Assembly: GCF_026247885.1 (NCBI RefSeq)
Contig: NZ_CP110921.1
Coordinates: 868,001 to 932,000, forward strand
Source of the DNA: Methylococcus mesophilus
Lineage (GTDB): Bacteria > Pseudomonadota > Gammaproteobacteria > Methylococcales > Methylococcaceae
Length of the DNA: 64,000 nt
Direction of reading: 5' to 3'
The notes under the pieces were generated by a model. It worked only from the letters and a program-made list of their open reading frames with translations. It had not been told where the DNA came from and made no database searches. Shown here piece after piece: positions 1-8,250 of this stretch; the stretch's first letter is position 1; each line of letters starts with the position of its first letter. Position numbers and translations under genes: made by a program.

Positions 1-717
1 CTTGAGAATCTCCCGGAACACCGCGGCGGTTACCGAACCTTCGTGCAGCATGAAACGGAACTCGCCCCGCGGACTCACGGCCGACAACAAGTTCAGCCCG
101 AAACGCCGGCCGGTCGCCTCAACCACGGGCGTCTGGCCTTTAGGCGCCCAGGGGGTGCCGGTGTGATAGTCCGACCGCATCCCCGATTCGTCGGCAAAGT
201 AGATCGTGGCCCCCGTGGCTTGCGCTTCGGCTCGAATGGCCGGGTAGGTGTCGATTCCCCACTGGCGGACCAGAGCGGCATCCTGTGGCCAGGCCTGATA
301 CAGCGGTTTCTGCGCCGTAAACCCCAGCAGCTTCATGATTCGGCTTACCGCCGCCAGCGAGAGCTGATTGCCGAACTGGCGCTGGATCAGCTCGGTGATC
401 AGCGACAGCGTCCACAGCCCAAACTCGAATTTGAACTGCAACGGCGTGTGGTCCTTCACCGCCTGCGCCAGCCAGCGCATCTCTTCGGCGCTGACTTTCG
501 GGGGGCGCCCCGGAATCGGTTTTGCCAGCAGGGCCTGCTGACCTCCGTTGGCAAAGTCGGCCAGCCAGCGGAACACGCTGCGGATATTGACCCCGTATGC
601 CGCCGCTACGCTCTGCACCGCTTGGCCTTCACGCACCGCTTTGATGGCCTGCTGGCGGATCACCTGCAGCGCATGGTGATCCAGTGATCGCCCGTCCGAG
701 TTCCGTTTGCATTTCAT
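1..717 (-). CDS. IS630-family transposase, N-terminal 239 residues (runs off the left edge)
   Basis: The minus strand is open from an ATG at 717 to the window edge. The product starts MKCKRNSDGRSLDHHAL and has an N-terminal helix-turn-helix region (VQSVAAAYGVNIRSVFRWL), a winged-helix linker (GRPPKVSAEEMRWL), then the first DDE aspartate in YFADESGMRSDYHTGTPWAP and the strand after it (LLSAVSPRGEFRF). This order is typical of IS630/Tc1-mariner transposases, which cut and paste at TA dinucleotides. The rest of the catalytic domain, including the last acidic residues, lies outside the window. No frameshift is seen in the visible part. Whether the element is intact cannot be judged. Confidence 0.85.
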   Translation of the reverse strand, partial: MKCKRNSDGRSLDHHALQVIRQQAIKAVREGQAVQSVAAAYGVNIRSVFRWLADFANGGQQALLAKPIPGRPPKVSAEEMRWLAQAVKDHTPLQFKFEFGLWTLSLITELIQRQFGNQLSLAAVSRIMKLLGFTAQKPLYQAWPQDAALVRQWGIDTYPAIRAEAQATGATIYFADESGMRSDYHTGTPWAPKGQTPVVEATGRRFGLNLLSAVSPRGEFRFMLHEGSVTAAVFREILK

Positions 718-1349
718 AATCCCATTATATCAAATATATTACATTACTTTGTTGAAGCTTAGTATGCGATATTTGCAGGCGGCGCATCGTTATCACTCCT
801 GGGCTCGGGATTCCGGTTAGGTTCGATCGACATTCTGGGGCAATATCTTAAACCGCGCCTCATGTGGTGAGGGACAGGGAGCTGGAGCCCTCTCCTTGCA
901 CGTAAGTCTTGCGAGGATGGGTGATATAGGATTGCGCGCTTTTTCTAACGCGGGGGGCAGATTCGGTACCGGTCGCAGTGCAATGATGTATACCATTGAG
1001 CCTGTCTCCCGATCGTTTCTTCTCGACCAATGAGATATAAAAATGACTACGACATCATGGGGTTAAACGGAAAATACCACCACAGAGGGAATCAAGAAGG
1101 CTTACCACCAGGCGATTGACGACATCTTTCTATGGTCCGGCCGGAGTTTTTTTGGACGCGTTTTGGGGTCAATCATTGTGTCTGAGAGAGGAGCGGAAAA
1201 TGCGTAAGAAATCTGACGTCCTTGGGAGTTGCGGCAGATTCGCTATACTATAGCCTTACGCTAAGCGACTATTTTTCGTACAACGTATTTGAGCCGGGCC
1301 CGTCAGGATAGTTGGACTTGGCTCTTTGCCGGACTTAACAGGGGGAGCA
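718..1349. other. Intergenic stretch of about 630 bases without a supported gene
   Basis: This lies between the IS630-type transposase start and the ice-binding-fold gene. The first part is A/T-rich and may contain the right end of the IS630 element, but no inverted repeat can be paired because the other end is outside the window. No open frame resembles a protein. Near 1222-1249 there is a promoter-like sequence serving the downstream operon. Confidence 0.5.
1222..1249 (+). promoter_or_regulatory. Possible sigma-70-type promoter for the exosortase operon
   Basis: TTGGGA at 1222-1227 (four of six matches to TTGACA) is followed after 16 bases by TATACT at 1244-1249 (five of six matches to TATAAT). 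Transcription would start near 1256, leaving a leader of about 95 nt before the ATG at 1350. The call rests on sequence pattern only. Confidence 0.35.
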
Positions 1350-3824
1350 ATGAACAAATTGAAATACAATGCCTTGGGTGTCTGGGCAAGCGTGGGATTC
1401 GCCATGCTTCTTGCATCGGTGCAAACCGGCGCAGCCGTGGCCGCGACGGCGCCCCCCCTGGGCGTGGCGCAAAGTTTCGCAGTCCTCGGCGGCTCGACGG
1501 TGACCAACACCGGCCCGACCGCCGTCACCGGCGATCTGGGGGTCAGCCCCGGTTCCGCAATCACCGGCTTTCCGCCGGGGAGCGTGACCGGAACCGTACA
1601 CGCGGCTGATGCGGTGGCGCTCACGGCACAAAACGACGTTACCACGGCGTACAACACGCTCGCGGGCGAGGGGGTTAATGTCGACTTGACGGGCGTAGAT
1701 TTGGGAGGGCTCACGCTGACTCCTGGCGTCTATCATTTTGCGACGTCGGCGCAGTTGACTGGGACGCTCACTCTCGACGCGCAGAACGACCCGGACGCGG
1801 TATTCGTTTTCCAAATGGGCAGCACGCTCACGACCGCCAGCAACTCCGCGGTTGTTTTGATCAATGGCGCTCAAAATTGCAACGTGTTCTGGCAAGTCGG
1901 TAGCTCGGCGACTCTCGGTACCACCACTGCGTTCGCGGGAAACATTCTCTCGCTAGCAAGTATTACACTGACCACTGGCGCAACCCTGTCTGGCAGAGCC
2001 TTGGCGCGCAATGGCGCCGTGACGATGGACACCAACACCGTTGCGGTCGCGAACTGCGCCGTCACGCCCCCCATCGCACCCACTCTAAGCAAATCGTTCA
2101 CTCCGGCCACCATCAACGCTGGCGGCGTTTCGACCCTCACTATTACGCTGAGCAATGCGGACGGCAGTGTTGCCGATCTGACAGCCCCGCTCACCGACAC
2201 CTTGGCAGGCGGCATGGTTGTCGCAGCGACTCCGAACGCCAGTACCACCTGTCCGGGTAGCGGCGCCGTGGCAGCCACGGCCGGCGGAACCACGGTGACC
2301 TTGCCGGCGTCGCGCTCGATTCCGGCTGCCAGTGGTACTACGGCCGGCACCTGTACGGTGACCGTGGATGTGACGGCGCCGCCGGGCGTCCATCTCAATA
2401 CGCTGCCGGCCAACGCCTTACAGACCAGCAATGGCAACAACGGCGCGGCGGCGACGGCGACGTTGTCCGTCAATGCCGCGGTGACACTCAGCAAGGCTTT
2501 TAGCCCCGCTACCATCAATGCGGGAGGCGTCTCGACGCTCACCATCACGCTGGGTAACGCGAACGGGAGTGTCGCCAACCTGACAGCCTCGCTTACCGAC
2601 ACCTTGACCGGCGGCGTAGTCGTAGCTCCTGCCCCGAACGCCAGCACCACCTGTCCGGGCAGCGGCGCCGTGGCAGCCTCGGCCGGCGGAACCACGGTGA
2701 CCTTGCCGGCGTCGCGCTCGATCCCAGCCAACGGCACCTGCACGGTGACCGTGGATGTCACGGCGCCGGCCGGAGCAAGTTACGTCAACACGCTTGCGAT
2801 CGGAGCATTGGCGACAGACAACGGCAGTAACACCGTCCCGGCCAATGCGACCTTGGTCGTCAACGCCACCCCGCCTGCGCCCTCGCTCGGCAAAGGTTTC
2901 CTACCGGCTTCGATCAGTGCGGGTGGTATCTCGACCCTCACCATCACGTTGATCAACCCCAGTACCAGCATCGCGACCTTAAGTGCTGCGCTTACGGACA
3001 ATTTACCGAGTGGCGTGGTCGTGGCTCCTACACCGAATGCCAGCACCACCTGCATCGGTGGGACGCTCGTCGGGCCGCCGGTATCGGGCGATACATCGGT
3101 AACTTTAGCGGCAGGCGCAAAAATCCCAGCCGCCATTGGCGCCACGGCCGGCACCTGCACGGTGACCGTAGATGTGACGGCGTCGGCTGGAGGGAGTTAC
3201 GTCAACACGCTTGGGGTCGGAGTATTGGTGACAGACCAAGGCAGCAATGCGGCACTGGTCAGCGCGATCTTGGCCGTGATTAACCCGATTGCGACGCCGC
3301 CGACGCTCAGCAAGGGCTTCATCCCGACCATAACCGTGGCAGGGGGGGTATCGACCCTTACGATTACCTTGAGCAACCCAAATAGCGAAGCCACCAACCT
3401 GACTGCCCCGCTGACCGACGTCTTGCCGAGTGGCGTCGTTATTGCCCCCACCCCTAATGCCAGCACTACCTGTCCGGGGAGCGGAGCAGTAGAAGCCACC
3501 CCCGGCGGTACCACGGTGATCTTGCCGGCAACTCGCTCGATCCCGGGCGGTGCTCCGGGTACTTGTACCGTGACAGTGAACGTGACGGCATCGGTCGGCA
3601 GTCACACTAACACACTGCCCGCGAATGCCTTGAAGACCACCAACGGCAACAATGGCACCCCGGCGACTGCGAACCTCCTCGTATTCGCCAAACCCACTCC
3701 GGGCCCCAACCCCAACCCCAATCCCACCGGCATTCCTACCCTGTCCGAGTGGGGGCTTTTTCTGCTGACGATCTTGCTGGGCACCGCAGTGTGGTGGCAA
3801 AGACGGTCCGGACGGTCCAGATAA
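1350..3824 (+). CDS. Secreted DUF3494 ice-binding-fold protein with DUF11-like repeats and IPTL-CTERM sorting signal
   Basis: The start is the ATG at 1350, preceded by GGGGGAG at 1341-1347; an upstream in-frame TTG at 1326 lacks this support. The 824-residue product has a signal peptide (about 1-34), a DUF3494 ice-binding-like domain (about 40-235), four repeats of about 130 residues resembling DUF11 (starting near 244, 377, 511 and 651), a Pro/Asn linker (GPNPNPNP) and a C-terminal IPTLSEWGLFLLTILLG signal with a basic tail (795-824). Each repeat carries a Cys pair (STTC and GTCTVTV), probably a disulfide. IPTL-CTERM tails are recognised by exosortase H, which is encoded immediately downstream. 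DUF3494 proteins include ice-binding proteins and adhesins, so surface adhesion is as likely as ice binding. Confidence 0.9.
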   Translation: MNKLKYNALGVWASVGFAMLLASVQTGAAVAATAPPLGVAQSFAVLGGSTVTNTGPTAVTGDLGVSPGSAITGFPPGSVTGTVHAADAVALTAQNDVTTAYNTLAGEGVNVDLTGVDLGGLTLTPGVYHFATSAQLTGTLTLDAQNDPDAVFVFQMGSTLTTASNSAVVLINGAQNCNVFWQVGSSATLGTTTAFAGNILSLASITLTTGATLSGRALARNGAVTMDTNTVAVANCAVTPPIAPTLSKSFTPATINAGGVSTLTITLSNADGSVADLTAPLTDTLAGGMVVAATPNASTTCPGSGAVAATAGGTTVTLPASRSIPAASGTTAGTCTVTVDVTAPPGVHLNTLPANALQTSNGNNGAAATATLSVNAAVTLSKAFSPATINAGGVSTLTITLGNANGSVANLTASLTDTLTGGVVVAPAPNASTTCPGSGAVAASAGGTTVTLPASRSIPANGTCTVTVDVTAPAGASYVNTLAIGALATDNGSNTVPANATLVVNATPPAPSLGKGFLPASISAGGISTLTITLINPSTSIATLSAALTDNLPSGVVVAPTPNASTTCIGGTLVGPPVSGDTSVTLAAGAKIPAAIGATAGTCTVTVDVTASAGGSYVNTLGVGVLVTDQGSNAALVSAILAVINPIATPPTLSKGFIPTITVAGGVSTLTITLSNPNSEATNLTAPLTDVLPSGVVIAPTPNASTTCPGSGAVEATPGGTTVILPATRSIPGGAPGTCTVTVNVTASVGSHTNTLPANALKTTNGNNGTPATANLLVFAKPTPGPNPNPNPTGIPTLSEWGLFLLTILLGTAVWWQRRSGRSR
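2071..3680 (+). repeat. Four tandem DUF11-like coding repeats of about 400 bp
   Basis: Four diverged copies start near 2080, 2480, 2880 and 3300 within the surface protein gene. Each encodes an LSK.F.PATINAGG-like opening, a STLTITL strand, a P.ASTTC motif and a GTCTVTV strand. Copies 1 and 2 share long nearly identical DNA runs, while 3 and 4 are more diverged, suggesting stepwise internal duplication. Recombination between copies could change repeat number. Confidence 0.85.
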
Positions 3825-3941
3825 GTCGGCGGTGGCTCGAGTGGGGAGTGATCGCATGTTCCGGAGGCAAACGGATGGTTCCGGTTTATCTAATGCAGTA
3901 TCTGGTGGGTGACTGGGTTGGCCGGGAGCAGGAGGGTGTTC

Positions 3942-4460
3942 ATGTGGCGCTATATCGTTATCTTCCTGCTTTTCTCGGCTGTCTTGTTCGCGAGCGAAAC
4001 CACTCGGCCTATTCAACACGCGGTTGTTGAGCCCTGGACCTATCTGCTGACTCGTATGAGTGGTTGGCTGATGAGGTTGGGGGATACAAATGTTGCAACC
4101 GACGGTCAGCTTATCGTGAATTTAGCGACGGGTTATGGCGTGACGATCGAGGCGGGCTGTAACGGTATCGAGGCGTCGATCGTGTTGATTGCAGCGATTC
4201 TGGCATTTCCGTCTCGGCCGATCCGTAAGCTTATGGGTATTGGGGTGGGGGTGCTAGCCGTACAGGGACTCAATCTGGTTCGTATTGTTAGTCTTTTTTA
4301 TCTCGGCGAATGGAATACGACCGCGTTCGAATGGGCGCACCTCTACATCTGGCAAAGCCTAATCATGCTCGATGTTCTAATCATTTTTCTGCTGTGGATG
4401 CGCTGGCAGTCACGAATATCTCAAGATTCTGTGATACCGCATGAAACGCCCCCTGCGTAG
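3942..4460 (+). CDS. xrtH: Exosortase H (IPTL-CTERM-specific sorting enzyme)
   Basis: An integral membrane cysteine transpeptidase that cleaves IPTL-CTERM proteins at the inner membrane. The ATG at 3942 has an ideal AGGAGG (3930-3935) six bases upstream, so it is preferred to the in-frame GTG at 3909. The product has 172 residues and several membrane segments. The family's catalytic residues are visible: Cys73 in EAGCNGIEA, Arg114 in GLNLVRIVSLFY and His133 in EWAHLYIW. Its likely substrate is encoded immediately upstream. The final 20 bases overlap the next gene. The identification rests on these motifs and on context. Confidence 0.9.
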   Translation: MWRYIVIFLLFSAVLFASETTRPIQHAVVEPWTYLLTRMSGWLMRLGDTNVATDGQLIVNLATGYGVTIEAGCNGIEASIVLIAAILAFPSRPIRKLMGIGVGVLAVQGLNLVRIVSLFYLGEWNTTAFEWAHLYIWQSLIMLDVLIIFLLWMRWQSRISQDSVIPHETPPA

Positions 4461-5103
4461 CTTGATCGTCTGGACGATGCTCTGGCTGCCAATTTGTCTG
4501 GCTGCCTGGTATTATTTTGCTGACATTCATACTTATCTGGCGCGCCTTGGCGTGGTTTATTTTTTTCAAGCATCTTTTCCGGATGCGAACGTCATGGTGC
4601 AGCAGAGCGGCTACGAGTTATTGTTTCTTGTCAATCACACTATTCCTGCCGACCTTGATGCGCAAAGCAGATTTCTAGGTGTAAAAGTCAAGCTCAATGC
4701 AATGGTTTATGGTGCTGGGTGGCCATTGTTTGTGGCGCTGATGTTGGGTACTCGTGATTGGGCTGAAAAAGAGTGGCAAGTCCCCCTGGGGCTGTTGTTA
4801 TTGCTGTTGTCTGAGATCGCTGGAATTTATTGCTTCGTGAGCTATGAGACCCTGAAGGGGCTGCTGGAGGCGGGTGTTGACACGAACGCTGTGCTAGGCT
4901 TTTCTTGGGGCGAACAGGTAGCCATCGCGATCCTGAAATACATTACTCGTATTGTTTTGCCGACATTGCTGCCGATCATGCTCTGGGTCGGTTTCAACCA
5001 AACCTTCATCTCCATGCATATCCTGGCAGGAGGAGCTGGAGCGTCCGGAACGACAACGGGGCGCTCGGGCATTCAAATTGCCGATCAGCACCGGGCCGGA
5101 TAA
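4441..5103 (+). CDS. Exosortase H-associated membrane protein
   Basis: A 220-residue protein overlapping the end of xrtH by 20 bases, which implies translational coupling. It starts MKRPLRSLIVWTMLWLPICLAAWYY with an N-terminal membrane segment, has an extracytoplasmic loop of about 60 residues, then at least three more hydrophobic segments (FVALMLGTRDW; LLLLLSEIAGIYCFVSY; ILKYITRIVLPTLLPIMLWV). A membrane protein of this size and topology regularly accompanies exosortase H; its molecular role is not known. The C-terminus is Gly/Ser-rich. Confidence 0.75.
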   Translation: MKRPLRSLIVWTMLWLPICLAAWYYFADIHTYLARLGVVYFFQASFPDANVMVQQSGYELLFLVNHTIPADLDAQSRFLGVKVKLNAMVYGAGWPLFVALMLGTRDWAEKEWQVPLGLLLLLLSEIAGIYCFVSYETLKGLLEAGVDTNAVLGFSWGEQVAIAILKYITRIVLPTLLPIMLWVGFNQTFISMHILAGGAGASGTTTGRSGIQIADQHRAG

Positions 5104-5316
5104 AGTCGATCTGCCATCGGCTCTGGGTTCGTGCAAGCGGTGGATCAGGCGCAGCGCCGTCTCAATCGAGTCCTGCCGTCCGTCGGAGGCGTCGGTCAGG
5201 AATGGGGAGAAGGGGAGCCGTAGTTAGAGTTAGGCAAACAGGCGATAAACGGTGGAAAGTCCTTCCGGCAATCCGAGCTTGAGTCCACTGGTAGCCTTCC
5301 AAAGGAAAGGTCACCG

Positions 5317-8007
5317 ATGAAAATCCATCAGCTATCGCCCGACGAGGTGCTCGATAGCCTGAAAAGTGGTCAGGACGGCTTGTCCCAGGCCGAGGCCCTC
5401 CGCCGCTTGAGCGAGTATGGCCTGAATCGGATCGATAAGGTGCGGGGCGAGCCCCTTGGGCTGGTCTTCATCAAGGAATTCATTCATTTCTTCGCACTGA
5501 TTCTATGGCTGGCAGCGGGATTGGCTTTTTTCGCCGAGTCCCGGCAACCTGGCGGCGGCATGGATACGCTGGGTTACGCCATCCTCGGCGTGATCGCCAT
5601 CAACGGTTTGTTTTCCTTCTGGCAGCAGTTCCGAGCCGAACGCGCCGTTGCCGCCCTGCAAAAACTCTTGCCCCCTTATGTCAAAGCGCTGCGGGACGGA
5701 AGGATCGAGCTGATTCTCGCTGCCGATCTGGTACCCGGCGATGTGATCGTGTTGCAGGAGGGGGATAACGTACCGGCAGACTGCCGCTTGCTCGAAGCCT
5801 TCTCGTTACGGGTCAACAATGCCACCGTCACTGGCGAGTCGATGCCTAAGGCACGGGATGCGGCGCCGTGCTCTGAAGAAGATCTGCTGCATGGCCGCAA
5901 TACCCTGTTGGCGGGCACCTCCATCGTGTCCGGCGACGGCAGGGCGGTAGTCTTCGCCACCGGCATGCACACCGAGTTTGGCAAGATTGCCCATCTGACA
6001 CAAACGGCGCGTGCGGCGACTTCGCCGATGCAACAGGAAATCGTCCGTCTCAGCCGCGTCGTCGCGCTTTTGGCTCTCTCGCTCGGCGTGGTGTTTTTCT
6101 TCATTGGCCAGAGCGTGGGCTTGTCGTTCTGGGAGAATTTCATTTTCGCTATCGGCATCATCGTCGCCAACGTGCCGGAGGGTTTGTTGCCCACGGTCAC
6201 GCTGTCTTTGGCCATGGCGACCCAGCGCATGGCAAAGCGCAATGCACTGATCCGTCACCTGCCGTCGGTCGAGGCCCTGGGATCGGCGACCGTGATCTGC
6301 ACCGACAAAACCGGCACGCTTACCGAGAACCGCATGGTGGCGAGTACACTTTATCTGAACGGCCAAATATTGACTCCGACAGAGGTCAAACGGCGGCACG
6401 AACTGGCGCGAGTTTATCGCCGTTTTTTCGAGGATGCGTTGCTTTGCCACAATCTGAAAGAGACCATCATTGCCGGGAAGCCGCAATTACTGGGCGATCC
6501 CATGGAAGTGGCCTTGGTGTGCATGGCGAAGACCTGTTTGGGAGAAAATATTTCCTATCCCAAAATCAACGAGGTGCCTTTCGATACCGACCGTAAGCGC
6601 CTTTCCACGCTGCACCAGACGCCCGGCGGGCTGGTGCTTTATTGCAAGGGTGCTCTGGAAATGCTGTTACCTTTGTGTAACCGCTTGCAAACGGGCGATG
6701 CAATTACGCCACTGACGCTGGAAGCCCAGCAGAATTTCACGCGGGCCCTGGAAGACATGGCGCGCGACGGCTTGCGCGTGCTGGCGTTCGCCTGGCGGGA
6801 GTTGGAAGACGACCATGACGGGGAGCGGTGCGAGCATGACCTGATCCTGTGTGGTCTGGTGGGTCTGGCAGACCCGCCCCGGCCCGAGGTTCGGGACGCC
6901 ATCGGCAAATGCCGGAAGGCGGGTATCAAGGTCATCATGGTGACCGGCGACCACCCGCACACCGCCCTGGCCATCGGCCGGCAGATCGGCCAGATCCAAT
7001 CAGAAACACCCGTGATCATCACCGGCGAGCAATTGCGAAAACTGTCAGAAATCCAGCTGCGGCTGGCGCTGGATGCACCCGACATCATTTTTGCTCGGGT
7101 GGGTGCGGACCAGAAAATGCGCATCGTGAGTGCTCTGAAAAAGAAGAAACACGTCGTGGCGGTGACCGGAGATGGCGTCAATGACGCGCCGGCGCTGAAA
7201 ATGGCGGACATCGGCATCGCCATGGGCGTGATCGGCACCGATGTGGCCAAAGAGGCCGCCGACATGATCCTGCTGGACGACAATTTCGCCAGTATTGTCG
7301 CCGCCATCGAGGAAGGCCGGGCGGTTTACGACAATATCCGCAAGTTCCTCACCTATATCCTCACCTCCAACATCCCTGAAGTCGTACCCTATCTAGCCTT
7401 CGCCCTGCTCAAGATACCGCTGCCTTTAACCATAATTCAGATTCTGGTGGTGGACCTGGGCACGGATATGTTGCCCGCTCTGGGGTTGGGCGCCGATCCC
7501 CCAGACCCCGGCATTATGTGCAAGCCACCCCGGGCTCGCCAGGAAAGGTTGCTCAACTGGCCTTTGCTGCTGCGGGCTTATCTATTTCTGGGGTTGCTGG
7601 AGGCCGCCGCCGCGATGGCGGCCTATTCTTTTGTCCTGCACGACGGTGGCTGGTCCTGGGGCGAGCGGCTGGAAAGCCACGATCCTCTTTATCTCCAAGC
7701 AACCACGGCCTGCCTGAGCGCCATCATCATGATGCAGGTCGTCAACGTATTTCTCTGCAAAATCCCGGGACGCAGCCTGTTCGGCGCGCATGTCTTCGCC
7801 AATCGATTGCTCCTTTGGGGCGTCGCCCTGGAAATCGTCGTGATACTGATCGTCGTCTATACCCCCTGGGGCCATTTAGTCTTTGGTACCGCACCTATCG
7901 CGCCGGCAGTTTGGTTGTTCATGCTGCCCTGTGCCTTGGGAATGCTGCTGATGGAGGAGGGGCGCAAGTGGGTGGCTGCCCGATGGCGTAAGAAAAGGGG
8001 GGGCTGA
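5317..8007 (+). CDS. P2-type cation-transporting P-type ATPase
   Basis: An 896-residue ATP-driven cation pump of the inner membrane, complete for the P2 class. In order: an N-terminal cation-ATPase domain (SPDEVLDSLKSGQDGLSQ), an actuator loop TGES at 172-175, an NVPEGLLPTVT membrane segment, the phosphorylation site DKTGTLTEN with Asp330, the nucleotide domain with KGALE, and the hinge GDGVNDAP (Asp619, Asp623), followed by C-terminal membrane helices. The NVPEGLL motif is like the Na+/K+-ATPase subgroup rather than classic bacterial Ca2+ pumps, but the ion cannot be read from sequence. It has an SD-like GGAAAGG upstream and its own 213-base leader; no obvious partner gene adjoins. Confidence 0.9.
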   Translation: MKIHQLSPDEVLDSLKSGQDGLSQAEALRRLSEYGLNRIDKVRGEPLGLVFIKEFIHFFALILWLAAGLAFFAESRQPGGGMDTLGYAILGVIAINGLFSFWQQFRAERAVAALQKLLPPYVKALRDGRIELILAADLVPGDVIVLQEGDNVPADCRLLEAFSLRVNNATVTGESMPKARDAAPCSEEDLLHGRNTLLAGTSIVSGDGRAVVFATGMHTEFGKIAHLTQTARAATSPMQQEIVRLSRVVALLALSLGVVFFFIGQSVGLSFWENFIFAIGIIVANVPEGLLPTVTLSLAMATQRMAKRNALIRHLPSVEALGSATVICTDKTGTLTENRMVASTLYLNGQILTPTEVKRRHELARVYRRFFEDALLCHNLKETIIAGKPQLLGDPMEVALVCMAKTCLGENISYPKINEVPFDTDRKRLSTLHQTPGGLVLYCKGALEMLLPLCNRLQTGDAITPLTLEAQQNFTRALEDMARDGLRVLAFAWRELEDDHDGERCEHDLILCGLVGLADPPRPEVRDAIGKCRKAGIKVIMVTGDHPHTALAIGRQIGQIQSETPVIITGEQLRKLSEIQLRLALDAPDIIFARVGADQKMRIVSALKKKKHVVAVTGDGVNDAPALKMADIGIAMGVIGTDVAKEAADMILLDDNFASIVAAIEEGRAVYDNIRKFLTYILTSNIPEVVPYLAFALLKIPLPLTIIQILVVDLGTDMLPALGLGADPPDPGIMCKPPRARQERLLNWPLLLRAYLFLGLLEAAAAMAAYSFVLHDGGWSWGERLESHDPLYLQATTACLSAIIMMQVVNVFLCKIPGRSLFGAHVFANRLLLWGVALEIVVILIVVYTPWGHLVFGTAPIAPAVWLFMLPCALGMLLMEEGRKWVAARWRKKRGG

Positions 8008-8065
8008 CCACGACCAGATTGCGGGACAATGTTGTTGAATTTAGAAATCCGCCCTTGGAATTGTC

Positions 8066-8090
8066 CGGCTCCCAAGCTCCGCTTGGAAAT
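8066..8090. repeat. Short palindromic repeat-like hairpin
   Basis: CCAAGC at 8072-8077 and GCTTGG at 8081-8086 pair around a TCC loop, with a GCTCC flank. The layout resembles dispersed intergenic palindromes common in proteobacterial and cyanobacterial genomes. There is no T-run, so a simple terminator is unlikely. Confidence 0.35.
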
Positions 8091-8250
8091 ACTGACTTCT
8101 TGATATCCGCGTATATTTCTCGTCTTGCCGGCCAGATATCCCTTGCCATGGAATGCCTGGAATATTGCTACGAGCGCGGCCAGTGACCGGAACTCACGGC
8201 CGGCGAAGCGAAAAATTCGTTGGGCAATCATACGAAAGGACGTCCACATC

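Noticed and set aside
1871-2761. Minus-strand open frame of 296 codons opposite the surface protein
   Set aside because: It has Val/Ala/Pro repeats mirroring the DUF11-like repeats on the plus strand, with no start signal.
2071-3680. CRISPR-like periodic repeats
   Set aside because: The period is about 400 bp, and the repeats are in frame and encode protein domains. No short direct repeats with unique spacers were seen anywhere in the window.
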